From: Apteryx mantelli
Lineage: Eukaryota > Chordata > Aves > Apterygiformes > Apterygidae
Assembly (NCBI RefSeq): GCF_036417845.1
Contig: NC_089981.1
Coordinates: 75,991,268 to 76,055,267, forward strand
Reading direction: 5' to 3'
Length of the DNA stretch: 64,000 nucleotides
Shown here: positions 11,022-25,242 of the stretch, in pieces
Layout: every line of letters starts with the position of its first letter
How positions within the stretch are numbered: the stretch's first letter is position 1
The notes under the pieces: model-generated
The model's input: the letters and a program-made list of their open reading frames with translations, nothing else
The model's database searches: none
Told to the model about the DNA's origin: nothing
Program-made: the position numbers and the translations under genes

Positions 11022-14000
11022 CATTTTAATGCAATGGATGTTTTTATCTATATATGGGCAGCCTACATAGTCTATCTGGCATATAAAATCTTCCTGGAGA
11101 GTGCAGAGGTTTCTATGTCCAATTACTTCTCATAACATAGTGAGAGGAAGTCAGACACATGTAGGTGACTTCGGACATCTAAAAGCTTTCAATTGCCTGA
11201 GTCATCAAGATCACCTCAGTCACAGCAGTTTTAGTTACTGAAAAGTGCACAGTAAATTCTATAGAAATGCTAAAAATTATTGTGTACAAAAAAGTATTTT
11301 ACATTCTAGGTGTTCTGAGCACTCTGTGTTTATAAAAGATATCCTTTTATACTTAGTGCAACTAGTTTATCCAAAATGAAATGTTTCCTCTCATACTCTA
11401 TCAAAAAGAGTTTTGCTCCTTGACAGTTGATATTAATACTGGAACGTATCAACCAGTCGCTGAATAGCTGCTTTCCACACTGACCAAGGCTGAAACAATT
11501 ACAATGCAAATGATAAGTAACTGTATTGAGCAGACCATTCAATTGCAAGCGTTATAAATTTAAAATTTTTTAGTGGGAAAGTTATATAATCTGGTTGCTT
11601 CCATTTTCCATTAAGATTAGAGTGAGTAAGGAACATTCAAGACTAAGGCTTATCTTAAATACTAACTTTGAATCATCAGGAAGTGAATTAAAATTAATAG
11701 TTAACTTATTAACTCACTCACAATTAAAAGAGTTCACAACTGACTGAAAAAACAACACCCCATAACAAAAGGGGAAAAAAATCTAACGAAAAACTATAAG
11801 GTGTCTTCAAAAAGGAAGACATCAAACTTGGATCAAGTTCTTTCCTCTTCTGGTTCTAAAGGCAGCACAAGGAACAAGAATGAGACAGACTGTCCCTAGG
11901 GTCATGGAGTCTAATAAGTCCTGGGGCACAACAAAGCTTATTTCATCTCTCTCTAGCAGAATGGAAAGCTCAAACAACCCATTTGGGCTGTTTAACTTTA
12001 TCAGGTGACCCCTGTCCCGAGCTGCATAACTTACTTTCCCAATGCATCTTCTGTCATGAAAAGGCCTCATATGCAGACTGGTAAGGAGAAACCTCACAGA
12101 TTCATTGCAGTCAACTGTCCGACTGACCAGATCCCTTAAAGTTTTTAAATCAACACTGAATGTCCTTTTGAAAGATGCTGCTCTACCACGAGCAATTTAT
12201 TGCATTTGATACAAGACTTGATTCAGTTTTTTGGCTCATATGAAGCATGGGGTCATACTCATTATAAGATTCATGTGTATTTGTAATGGTACAATTTGAA
12301 AATAGGATCAACATAAACTGCCAGCCTACTGTAATATAGCAGAAGACAGAGCTATAAAAGAGCACTGCCAGCAAAAAAAAAAAAAAGAAAAGAAAAAGAG
12401 AAAAGAACCTAGAAAAGTTTATTTTGATGGTCTCCCAGTTATGCAAGTTTTTTTAATTTTTGCTAGTAATGCTCATCCATAACTGTAAAAAGATAAACAG
12501 AGCTCAAGGTACACAAGGCCATTTTTGCAAATACATTATTTGCACATGGTCTATTCACTTTAATGTTCTATTCGCCAATATGCTATTCTGTTGTATTTAT
12601 TTTAGACCCTTCTGCCCTTACAGAATCTTAAGAGAAATCAGTCAGATTGGTCTGTCTCATGGATCCAGCTGCAGGTTTGGAGACAGAGTCCAAATTCTTC
12701 AGGGCAAGAGCTGTCTTTGATGCAGTGTAAAGCACAGCACCATTCTGTGTGATACACACAAATGTTTTTCTACATTCACTCTAAGCAAAATCCACGGTAT
12801 TTTTTAAGAATCATCGCAAAATTAAAGCACTCATAGTGCATTTTCCATGCTGCAATTTATAAATTACAAGGACATATGGTTTATATACATCAAGATGCTG
12901 ATAAATATTAAGATAAATAAGATAAACAACTGAAAAGATTTTGAAGAATATTGGTTTCTCATCTTTAAGAAGAAAATGTGTTTATCAACCAACAAATCAA
13001 TGGAAAGCAGACCAAGTAAATGTCCTGCATGCATAATAAAGTAAAAGACCTAAAAAAAGCCTGCAGTATTCAGGTTTTTTTTTTTTTTTTTTTTGGAAGT
13101 TGTTTCTAGAGAAAGACCTGCTTGGAACACAAACATCCAACGTAGATTTCATCAGAAGAAAAGAACCCCAAAGAATACTATGTGCATTTTCTGCATGGAG
13201 GCATGGAAAATACCACCCTGCAATTAGAACTGTGATACACCAATACTTGAAGCTGTATGAATATGGAGTATAGTCAGCACTGTATTTTGAAATTTTCTTA
13301 GTATGAAAGATTTTGATAATAAGAACCTATTTTTGCAGTGAAAGCATTACCAAGAGATACGTCTAAAGAAAAAGCTAATTTCAGAATATACGAACTTCCC
13401 AAATGTGATGAAAAGATAAACATTTGAACAAAGCTAAGTATTTGCATTACTAGATAAATTTATTTTTGTTTTAAAGACCAAAAAAATCACCTCTAGCTCA
13501 AATCTGGTCTATGTAAGTGAGGAATTCAAAGCTAATACAAGATCTCTCTCTCAGATCCTGCTGTTTAGGTATCACACAGCAAACATACCACATGAACTAA
13601 CAAATTCTGTGAACAATAATTCAGCTGACTGCACCATAATCACAAACACATTTTCACAGTACCATGCTACCCGTATATGAACATGAAATAAGTTCTGCAA
13701 GTATCTTTACTCTCTTCTTTGATGACATAGGTATCTTGTCTAAACTACTGCTTCTTTGTCCTCAGAATTTCTATGGAGAAACAAAATCCTATATGCATGA
13801 TTAAATCGGCAAGTCTGTCTCACACAGAAAAGCAAAACCAGCAGACTGATATCTGGAGATGTCTTGCTGGAAAGTATTTCCTTTTAAGAAACTATCTTTT
13901 GAGATCTAAACTGTACTTTTTTATTCAATTCACTAATCAGAAAAATAGGTCTCCACTTCCTACATTACTTATCTCTTCAAAACCTCTGAATTATCGGCTC

Positions 14001-16979
14001 AGTTACATGAAACAGTTGTATCTATTCAAAATCTAATGCATCTAAAATATGTGTTTTTTAGTAAAAACATTAATTTGAAAGGAATTGCTGCTATACACAT
14101 TTGTCCAGAAAAGATTTTCCAAATACCACCCCAACAGAGCTGCCTAGTATAAAAGCCCAAAAGTCAAAGTCCTGTGAAAGTATTTTCATAATTTCTTAAA
14201 ACTAATATACAACATACAACATATAATCCAAATTCATGTCTGAGGAAAAAAAAGCTTAGTTAAGCAATGGTCTCTGCCATATTTAAGCAGAAGATAATGG
14301 GTTATACCGACAGCATCAGACACAATGTGGCTCTTTACTCAAAAGAAAGAAAATAAATATGGTTTCTTTGTGAAACTATTTTTTGTAATTAAAATTGCAT
14401 TCATATCATACAGCTTATGAAACAGATTTTAGAGTTTGATTTCCATTCTAAAGAAATCCCTGGAATTCCTAGAAATTTGTAATTTCAGAAAAAACAGTAT
14501 TTTTTAAATTTGAAATAAAATTTTAGATATGAAGCATTAGTGTTTTATAAATGACTAAAACAAGGTTTCAGAAACAAATGAAGTATAAGGCTGTTTCTCA
14601 ACAAAGCAATGAAAAGATAGGCTGTTTGCTAATACATGCATGCCAACAGAAGCAGCAATATAAAACATAGTTGCATGACATGAACAGGAAAAACAGAACA
14701 AAACCCCTTCAGGATCGAGATAAACTGTATATCATATAAATATCTGAAGAAGCAATGGTCCACATTCAAGTGAAGACAGGTTTTGTTGGTTGGTTGGTTT
14801 TTACATTTGCTTTTCTGGTTGTCTTCCAGTTAGTATTTTCTAAGTACTGGGCCATGGTTCTTTTCAAATGAACTTTGTTGAAAATTCCTGAAAGCATTCT
14901 GCAAGAGAGAGTACACTGACACCAATGATGAATAAGCTTGGTAATACGCAACACTGCCATGTTTCCACATAAGCGTATCAGCTAGCTTAGCAAAAAAGAA
15001 TCCTGCAAAGAAGAGCGGCAGTGAGGGGTTTAAATGATCAGTCTCCCCCTTTAATATTGCTGTCAAAGAGAAGTTCTGTTGTGTCAGACTCTGAACTTCT
15101 GTTTCAGCGTCACACACAGAAATATTCTTTAAGAGTTGTAAAACATTCCCTCTTGACTTATAAGCTCTATAAAGTGAGCATGTTCACTTAACAGGTTTAG
15201 AATGTAGCCATGAGAAGTCTGTGCAAAACACTTCAAAAGAAGTACAAAAGAATTGCCATTACTTTTTTTTTTTTTTAATATATGACTGCTTAAACATCGT
15301 ATTTAAGAAAGCTAATACTTATAGTATTAGAGAACAGTACCACAGAACAGTACCATTAGCATCACAGTACCACACTTCCACAAGGAAACAATGCCAAGCT
15401 TGGATGATAAAAATACAGAACTTCCAAGATAAAACTTCAGAAAAAATAAAGATATTCTGTTCTAATCATTAATAAAAAAGAAATATCCCATCTGTTCACG
15501 TTTACACAATCAGCAAGAAATTCACTGCAGCACTACATTAGTAAAGCTGTAGTTAAGTCTGACAGAAAAAAATCCATCATAAGGAACTATAAAGGTACCT
15601 ACATCTCAGTCATCAGGTCAAAATACAAGCTTGCAACCTATGTTACAATACTGTGAATATAATCATTATGCTGAGTAGCCACTGTATTAATTTTTAGTAT
15701 TTAGCTGTGTTAGTTTTAAACAATTTGTCCTATATGAGGAGGAATATATGAAGATTGCTTTCTTCTGGATTTGCATCTTCTGTCCTCATATGCATTTTTT
15801 TCAATGGTCCCAAAATCCCAATAATACTCTCAGTTATCCTTCTCATCTCTTCAGGAAATATCCACATCACTCTTCTCAACACAGTTTTTTGCCTAGCAAG
15901 TGGGCCAACTTATGTTTGAGTTTTCCAGCTCTGTCAAATTTGATCAAAAATGCCCAAAAAGTTGATGGGTGAAGGTGTGAAGAACTAACCAGCAGATAGA
16001 ACTAACATGATCCCATAAGCCTCGCTTCCTTCAGCTATACTTTTTACTTTACAAAGCCATGAATCAGCTACTCAAAAAATCATTGAGCTTTTAAATAATA
16101 ACCAAGTTAGGAATTCCCACAGCTGAGACATCCATTCAAGTTTAACTCTGCTTCAAGGACCCAGTGTATTTCTAATGCAGTATCTTGTATCTGCTTTAAT
16201 TCAGACCCCTGTAGATGCTAATTACATTATGCTATCATTACATAACAGATCCCACCCCACGCATCTTCTTGGCATATACTAGCACAGAAGGTGAGGGGTG
16301 CAAATCTAGAATTAGTATTAGAAGAACAGATAATGGTCAACAAGGGCAGACAAGAAGATAAGGAAATTCTCAAGCCATGCAAAGAGCACTGAAAGGTGAG
16401 TACAGTAGGTGGGTGTGGGATATATTCCTTGGCTGTACTGAGAGGGCGGACAAATGAGTAGGATGTACACAAACCAGGCTTGCAAATTTTTTTCTAATTT
16501 GGTTGCCTAGACTAAGTAATTTTTCCCTTTATTGCAGTTAAGGAAGTGTATCATCTTCTTGTATTAACATAAGTTGAGCAGCTAGGGGCTTAACGGACAT
16601 GTTTAATGCTTACAGGCAATTGACAGGAGCTCTTCAATCCATATGTAGGAGAACACAATTTTACATTTGATAAGACCAGCTTTAATGGGAATTTGGTCTT
16701 TTCCTTCCACTGATGAAGCTTTTTCTTCTAAACTTCAATCTTATGGCTGCAAGTAAAAAAACAAATACATCTCATAGCCAATAGAAAGCATGAAATCAAG
16801 AAGTGTCAGAACAGTGTGGGTGGAGGAAAAGATCTGTGATCTTTAAAAAAAATCAGTTTATACATTTACAATGAACACTATGTTTGCTTGTGAAAACCAC
16901 CTACACCATGTCACTTAGAAACCACATTAACACTCTCATCATTCCTAAGGTATTTATCTAGATGTTCCCACTAAGTAAA

Positions 16980-17320
16980 TGACTAATTGGTTATTAATTC
17001 AATCCCTTTCCCCCATTGCTCAACCTCTCACCTCTGCTGAACTCCACTCCTGCTCTCCTTGCTGTCTTCACTTCTCCACTCCTGATACTGGCCTTTCCTT
17101 TTTCATTTCCTTCCACCTCCTCTATAAACTTGCCCCAGAAGCCCTACGAAATGCAATGCCATCACACAGCTCCTGTGCTTGCGCAATTTCCTTCTCCAAC
17201 CTGTTTCTGTCCCTCCATTTGAATTGTAAGCTCTTTTGAAAGAGGGACCTCCTGTGACTGTAAAGTGCTCATAACAAGAAAGCCCATTTTTTACAGGATC
17301 TTTAGTACTACCTAACACTG
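16980..17320 (+). mobile_element. Possible ancient L2/CR1-type LINE 3'-end relic
   Basis: Pyrimidine-rich stretch ending in TTTGAATTGTAAGCTCTTTT, then GAAAGAGGGACCTCCTGTGA and TAAAGTGCTCATAA. This resembles the 3' end of old L2-like elements in amniotes (ATTGTAAGCTCCTTGAGGGC...GGGAC...). A weaker echo (AATTCTTCAGGGCAAGAGCT) occurs near 12,692-12,711. Divergence is high, so the family name is a guess. Confidence 0.4.
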
Positions 17321-19252
17321 ATGATGTTGCTAACAGAAATCACCTACAAATAATCGTGAAAAGATTAATGACAGAAAAGTACCTTCTATAGGAACCTATT
17401 ACCCATATGGCTTCCACTTAAGCTCGCATTCCATTCAAAATAAAACGTAAATTTATGTTTCCTAGGAATTCCCTTAGCCATAACCTACATTATTTCCTTC
17501 TTTAAGAACTAGCTTTGATACACCTGTTTCTTGTGGTTAGATGCTGTACTTAAAAATCAATTCAATGCACAGCCCTGCAAATACATGCTGCCCCAGGTTC
17601 TTCTGCTGTTCCCAAACTATGCTGTAGTCACATGACCTCTCAAATTCAGCTCCTTCCTGCCAGTTAAGAAACTGTAAACTCTCTTCTGTATAAAATAAGG
17701 ACTGCCATGCTTAGATTTTTCACCTGACCATCAAGCTGTCTCCAACAGCAGCTCACAGCTCTGAAACACACGTTCTGCAGTAAGAGGGAGATACCAGCAC
17801 AAATATATATTGTTATACCAAGCTGCAGTTCTCTTCCAGTTTCTTCATGAGATTCTACCTGCCATTCCTCCCTTCCCTTTTAATGTCTGCTTCCCACATC
17901 TGAAACCCCATAAAGGCACAGGGCTTCTTCCTCAATCTTCTCTTGGCATTTCCAGCAAACCATCTACCACACAGAGGTAACAACTTGATTTAAAAAAACA
18001 ACAACAACAAAAAACACTCACCAGTCCCTAATATCGTCACATCCTTATAAAGAACAGCACAGAACAGCGTCCACCATCTCCCAGAGGAATAGTGAAGTTG
18101 CTCTGCTCTGCCTAAGGCTGTGATTTTCAACCCCACCTCTATTTTCTTTATTTGTTGCTCCTCATATTCAACTGGTTCTGTACTCTTTCCCTTTTCTCTC
18201 CTAACAGCAGTTAGGGCTTATCACTCATACTTAGTATCTCAAGAAAAAAATACCCGTACATAACTTTAAGCTTAATATCAAGAAATGGTCAGTTAGATTG
18301 CACTATATATTAAGAACCAACTAGTCATATATTAATTCTCTATCAATGTTAATATTAGCATTCTGACTATAACTAAAATTTGTATTAGAAGATAAAGTAC
18401 AAATATATGTGTGTGCAGCTGTCTTTGAAATATAAAGATGTATGTTCCTGTAGCCACCACTGAAATTACTGGTGCGCAAACAGAATGCCTGTCATTGCCA
18501 TAAGTTTTTTTCTTCTCACTAAGCACTCGAACTATGTTATCATTTCCATTTAATGTATGATTGTAATCAAAAAATTTCACCCTTTATGATTTCCACCTTG
18601 CCTGATTTTCAGCATAAAAAAAGCTATCTTTCTAAACAACTTAGAACTATAGGAGAGGAGAAATGGAAAATGTAGAGTGCAACAATACAGTGCTATTGCC
18701 ACTATCACAGTTTTGCACAGCACTAGCACATTTTAACTGGATACTGCAGTAACACTAACTCCTGTAAGTAGTAAGTAACCACACAAAAACTCCTTTTTAA
18801 TGAAGGAAAAATAGAAAGTCTATGCTACACGTGTATGTAAATGTTGTCTTTTAAAGATAAGTATCATTTAAATTAAGAATAATAACAAAGTACAAAGACA
18901 AATCTACCACAGCTGTAAACCCAGTAAGCCAACAAACCTACTCCATGCCAAATAGAGCGATCATGTTCTTGAACAGGAGGAGAATAGACACAATTCACTT
19001 TCTCTAGACCAAAATTTAGAAAAAAAGGGCTTCTTTCAATTCTCCCTATTTAATATAAGATTTAAATGGAAAAAGCTAAGATTACTATAATAAGTATTAT
19101 GATGCATACAAAATAATGCACATATTTATATGACACAAGTTACCTAAATGCACCAGCACTCTTTAATCTCAGAAGTCAAAATCAAATCAACTGTGAATTT
19201 TTTTCTCTAGTTCTCACTAATGAAAAGAACTTGCTGGCAAAAAAATTTATTT

Positions 19253-19258
<6 letters not shown>

Positions 19259-19282
<24 letters not shown>
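19259..19282 (+). repeat. (AC)12 microsatellite
   Basis: A run of 12 AC units flanked by ATAT on both sides, in SETD3 intron 1. Short (CA)n tracts of this kind are often length-polymorphic. Confidence 0.95.
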
Positions 19283-19283
<1 letters not shown>

Positions 19284-22200
19284 TATATGCCTACATTCAC
19301 ATGTGTTTCCAAATTAATACTTATTTCTCTTTCTACAGGAAGGGTTTGAGTACATTTACAGCATATGCAGTTGTCACCACTTTAAAAACAGTTAACATCA
19401 ACTAAATACATCAAAAACATTGTGAGATAACATTTTTGCTTTGGTACTTATTCAGAAAACCCAGTTCATGCAAAGCATCCATTTTTCAATAAGATGCTGC
19501 TTTTACTTAGTTTTACAGCTGGGCTGCTGACTAAGGCATAAGACAGTCACGCGACTGACTTGTGTTTCAATAAACTCAAATGTAAAGTACATTCTGACTG
19601 TTTCTGAGGACACTGCTTACATGCTTTGTGCTGGAAGAGCTGTTCGCTATGACTGTGAATGTTTTGCTGCAATCCCCAAAGTAACCCCCTCAGCAGATAC
19701 AAAAAAAAATTTAACAAGGTTTGGCCCACCAAAGGAATGAGATTAGCTTTTGTCAAAAGCACACCCCTAAGGCTCACTTAAGAGAACACCCCAAAATAAA
19801 CTCCAAAAACCATAAATACAGAAATGTTAACAGTCTGCCAAATTTTTATCAAACAGTATGTCACTGCTCAAAGTAAGACCTATAGTTATACAGGTAATTT
19901 TGGTTTTATGTATCAGCCTACCCACGTACATCAGGAAGTAACCTACCACATAATATTTAATTTCACATGTTCATACACTAATTCATAAACTAGTAGATAC
20001 ATGCTACCTTTGCCTATATGTATTTAAACTATTTTCCAAAAAATCCCATAAAACCAAAGATTTCATAAATTTCACAAATAGCTCCTGTGATGGCTTAACA
20101 TAATTTGTTTTACTTCCCATTGCAATGGGCCAAGAACGCTCAAAATCACTTTAGTACATGTCATTTCAGACAGCAAGCTCTTGAACCATGCTAGCATACT
20201 CAAACAGTAAGAGTATACTTATGTCACAGGATTAAATACAGGACAGACACTACAACTGTGTATGCACAACTGCAGTTCTCCTACTTTGCCACTCTTCTCA
20301 TTCCAGAAACATTAATATCAATGATGGCTTACGTGATCAAAGACTAAGATCTTTTATCAGTATTTCTTGTACTTTACTTAGAACAAGATTAAGTGACAAT
20401 AGTAACACAAACCCTTACTAACGACTATAAAGGCATTAGCAACAGTTAAAATGCAGCAATACTGTGTCAAAGGCTATGTATTTTCTTAATAGAGATGCAA
20501 CAAAACAGTGTAACACCAATTACATTGCCACAAAGTGAACAACTAAGAGAAGAAGTTCAGTCCCCATTCAAAACAACTGATATACTTGGAAATTTTGACA
20601 GATCCTAGGGTAAAATCAAAGACTGCAGGATGGTGGTATCTAAGCACACATTGTTCCAATGGAAACAGGTTTTAGAGCCCAAAATGTTCATTTCACATGC
20701 CCCTCAGTATAAGTGCTTCCTAATCACTAGCAACCAGAATAATTTTAACAACCAAACAAGATGTGGAACCTCTTTAACCTTTTACCTAGCAAAAACATCA
20801 ATCATTCCCCCATGTATTACTTCCTTCAAAAAAAAAAAAAAAAGAGGGGAGAGAACAACAAATAAATATTTTTAGTATTGTGTGTAAATTCTCTAAGATA
20901 TGCAGAAAAGACACCTCAACACACTTTTAAAGCTTCTTCCTCTTTCACAGACCCTGGAGGTAATGAATACCCTCACTATATTGCTGGGTCTGCTTCAAAT
21001 AACAGCTAGAGCATAAGTTGAGCCTGGCTGAACAGTAAAACAAAACAAACTCCCCCAAACCCCAAAATGCTTCAGTATCACTGTAAAGTTTTGGGTTTTT
21101 TTACGTCCTCTTTTAATTGCATTATAGTCAATGACATATAAATAATACAAAACTAGGCAATAACATATATTCCAATTAACTGGACTATCTCCAAGGAAGA
21201 GATTTAAAGCTAAAGATGCTTAACGCCAAGGACTACTGTTTAATTGCAACAATAATTCCACCTAAGCGGAATGCCCTCAAGCAACTTAACAGCAAGTGGG
21301 ACCATGATTATTTCTACGCAGTGAAAAATCCTAACAGTTCTGTTTATTTCTTGTCTTAATGCCTTTGTCTACCTCCTGCTTTCTACACATATCGCAACTC
21401 TGGTATAATTTACTACTGCCTGCTAGGCTGCTCCTGTTGGGCCATCATACTGACCACTTACATCTCCCATCGCTGCATAGGCAGCACTTTCTATACGAGT
21501 GCTTACCCCACATTCTCCAGGCCTTTCTAGAAATGTAACCAACCCAAACTTTGAGGCTTCTCATCCAAACAGCTAGATGATATATCTATAACCATATATT
21601 GAAGATACCATGACCCTTTCATTCATAAGGACCTCCTATTCTCCTCATTCCTTGCAATTGCAAACCATTTACTGTAAAAATTAGAACCAGTCATACATAA
21701 TACACTTAAAACAAGAGACCTATTTGACCTCTCTTCATCCCAGGGACTGAAGTGGGTCAAGGTGAATTTCTTAAACACGTTAAGCATCTTTCTCTATACT
21801 TATATGAAGAAAAAAAACAAAAAGTGTTTTAGAAATATTTTTAATGAAAAGTAGGAAGGAAAGAAGGTATCCATAGCATTAAAAGATTCAACAAGCTTTA
21901 AGATCTGTGCTATGCTATTTGACAGCACATGTGATTCTTGCAGTCAAAATCAGTTTCATTATACACGCACATCTTATAACAACTTAAATTGGTTGAATGT
22001 TTCAATGCCACTGCTGAGCCCCCAAAACGCTGAAGAACCTGTATTTGGACATTGTATTGACACTACACAGTGGACATAATTAAAATTTTGCTTGAACTTA
22101 TTGATATCTGAAACTGGCTAGTTCTACATTATTTCCTGGAATACCCTGTTCTTACAAAACAGGATCTAAAAAGTTTTGATAACTGCTGTACTATTTTCTA

Positions 22201-22989
22201 GCCAAGAGTGAAGCACAGCTGTTTCATCAAGCTTCTGTCCATAGCAGATTAGCTCACTAAAGGTGCACTGAAAAAGTGGTGACGCTGGCACTTCACCTTG
22301 ACTGGTAGCACTTAGTATTACTATTAGCTCATAAAGAACAAAACACACCCAAGATAATGTAAACAAAAATGCATATTCAAAGCATAATTCATGCAAAAGA
22401 CTTCTGGGCTTTGGCCAGGAACTGCAGTACAAACTTGCATGAATTATGAGAACTTAACAGTGAGGAGAACTCCAGTAGATATGTGTGCCTTTTCTTAAAC
22501 TGTTCTAGGGCATTTGGGAATATCTGTCAGGTACCGTGTTTGCTGTTAATTTGGGGTGTTGGGGGAGAGAGGGGAGATCTATCTCTTAAATGATTCATGT
22601 GCCTTAGACAATTCTGAAAAACACTGGATAGTATTTTGAAAGAGAACTGAGTCCAGAGTAGTAGGGAACGTTGTCATGCTGCACTTCTTCATATCCAGAT
22701 AGTACACCCACCTGCATTCCTGCTGTGGGTGTGGAGTTACATTAGCTAGTCATGAAAACGCACACAACACCACTGGTCATTCTTACCAGCATTACCACCA
22801 TTCAATTCCATACGTATCCACGTGAAGTTTGAACAAAACAGAAGCATCTTCATTAAGTGGTATGATACTGCAATGGTTCATAGTGCATGAATATATCACA
22901 ATGCAAGTGAAAAAAGAACACCTCTGTTCTTAATAGCTCAAAAGAAACTTTCCTAACAGAATTATTACAGACTTGCCCTGTAGCAGAGC

Positions 22990-23116
22990 ATATATACATA
23001 TATATGCATAAAAAATATAAAAATATATATAAACATAAAAATATATAAAAATACAAATATAAAATATATAAATGTATATATAAAATATATAAATATATAT
23101 ATATATATATTTTTTT
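22990..23116. repeat. AT-rich tandem repeat, (AAAATATAT)n-like
   Basis: About 127 bp made almost only of A and T in irregular units of 8-12 bp (AAAATATATA, ATATAAAAATA), with rare C or G. It ends in (AT)n followed by T7. The ORFs overlapping it on the minus strand (rich in I, Y and F) are by-products of this composition. Confidence 0.9.
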
Positions 23117-25228
23117 CCTGGGGAATCCTGGCTGAGTAGATCATGGCCCTCAAGCCCAGTTACATCACACTTCAAGATACCATAATTCTGGTATCCTTGG
23201 AAATACTCATGGCAGACCAAGCACTTCTGAAACCCAAAAGAATGCTATTATGACAGTTCGGAAAGGAACTTCTCACAACGTTTAAGTACAACAGGTAGAG
23301 TATAATTTTAGTTTAAGCTTCTGCTAAGAGTGCCTGATAAATGATGTAATTTAGGGTTGCTAAGAGTTAGAAGGCTTTCCAAATCCACTTGCCTTAAGCC
23401 CACTCCCCATTTTGTGGTTAAAACGGTAATTATTCTAGAAGGAGTGACTAGGAATTTCAGCTAAATTTCTGACAATTTTCTGGTCATTTTATCACAGACC
23501 TTGAAAGTGAAGAAGCAGGTTCCTCTGAGCCACTTTTCACCTTCTGGCATTCAGAGTTGACAACTCTAGGGTCTCCTCCCAGTCCAGTCAAACTAGTAAC
23601 ACTGTAGTGGTTTTTAAAAATAAAGCTTTTGATACAGGCATTTGAGATATCAGGTACAGGAAAGATACTGCAACATTAAGTATAACTTTACTTCACACCT
23701 GAGCTTTCAGAGGTTGAATAAGGTAAAAAAAATAAAATGCACACAGACTATAAGCCACTGTAAACTGCAGTCAGCTTCTCAGAAGTTTTAATTTTTGTGA
23801 TTCAGAATAATTATGGCAGAACTATTTGGTAGCACATTTTTGGCATGCTTGCAGGTGAGAAAACAGACCAAAGCAAAAAATGTTTCACAAACATTTATTT
23901 TGGCAAACACATTACAGAGTAAATACATTGCCCCTTCCAGTTCCAGAACACATTCAGGAAAACCACTGACACCCTGAGCTATGCACTGCTTTCTGAACAA
24001 AATCTTCTACTCTAATGTATTAAAGGAAAAAGATTGAATAGCATTTTTCCACAAAAGGATTGCCTCAAGAAGTATACTTACCACTGTAAGGCGCCCTTTG
24101 AAAACCCTTGGTTTTCCCACCCTGCCTATCCCCAGCCATGTCACTCACCTAAACCTTCCACCCCCAGGCAGGCACCAACAGCCAGACTAGGACTGACCAG
24201 ACTGCCAGACCCTACAAGCAATAGTCCAAAGTGTTCACATGGTAAGGAGCTGCATCCATTTCTATAAAACCCTTATGAATCCCAGAAACTAAAGCCTGTA
24301 TCTCATGTCTCCGACTCCTCCACAATGAGATTTCAATGTTCCTTTTCCCCAGCTACCTGCATTTCTATTTTCCCAGGGCCATCTCATTTCTGCAAAGCCA
24401 GCATATAGATACTGCACTGACCTCAGATTTCAGTGTCTTGATTTTCAAAAATCCCAGGGCTTTGCAGATTCAGCACCTTTCAATCTCCTCTAAGATGTGC
24501 ATGGCTTTCTGCGCCACAGCAAGGTGCAACAGCTCAAGAAGAGAGACTTCAGAACTAAAGTCTGCTGCCGTAGCTAGGGCCTTACCTCCCTCACCAGGAA
24601 CACCACCATTTCCCTCGTTCTCCCTGATTTGTCCAGTGAAGGACAACGAACTGGGGATTGTACTAACCACCAAACCACATTCAGAACACTTGCAAGATGA
24701 AGTTTATCTTCATCAGCCTAAAGTAAGAATTTCTTATCCGATGCAATCTCAAGAACAAGAGAAAAAGCAGCAGCGTGACTTCTGACAATAGCGGCATTAG
24801 TGTTAATATTCTGCTTACCAGTTCCTGTACCTAAGGATTTGCTACTCCCAGAAATAGAACTATTGTCTACTAATCTGGCAAATTTCTAAATCAAGAGAAA
24901 GAGGACATCCCAGTCAGGATAAGGATGGAAATGACCAAAGGATTCTTCTTTAGAGAGCACACAAAGGACAGAAGGGAACACGAACACAGTTAATGACTAT
25001 ATCATTCAGAAGCAGCTCCTGACATCTTGCTGTAGGTGATATTGGTGTAATATTTCTATCCACCAGAGAAAAGTGCATTCTGGGAGCAGCAGTACTTTCC
25101 AAAGCTAGAATACTCAAGTCTTGTTCCTTAGGACAACGTGTCACATACTGTCAGGGTAAAAGTCTGCAGAAAATTGCTCAAAGCAGGTTCCTATTATTAA
25201 CCTGATCTGACATTCCTGAGAGTTTTCT

Positions 25229-25242
25229 GGGGGGGGGGGGGG
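25229..25242 (+). repeat. Poly(G)14 homopolymer
   Basis: Fourteen consecutive G on the plus strand, which would be C14 in the SETD3 pre-mRNA. It is likely to vary in length. Confidence 0.9.

Noticed and set aside
22853..23220. Minus-strand ORFs rich in Ile/Tyr/Phe, resembling membrane proteins
   Set aside because: They translate the AT-rich tandem block in overlapping frames; hydrophobicity is a by-product of TA-rich codons.
24336..24785. 149-codon plus-strand ORF in SETD3 intron 1
   Set aside because: No recognisable domain, no splice or promoter context, and composition like the surrounding intron; this length is expected by chance in 64 kb.
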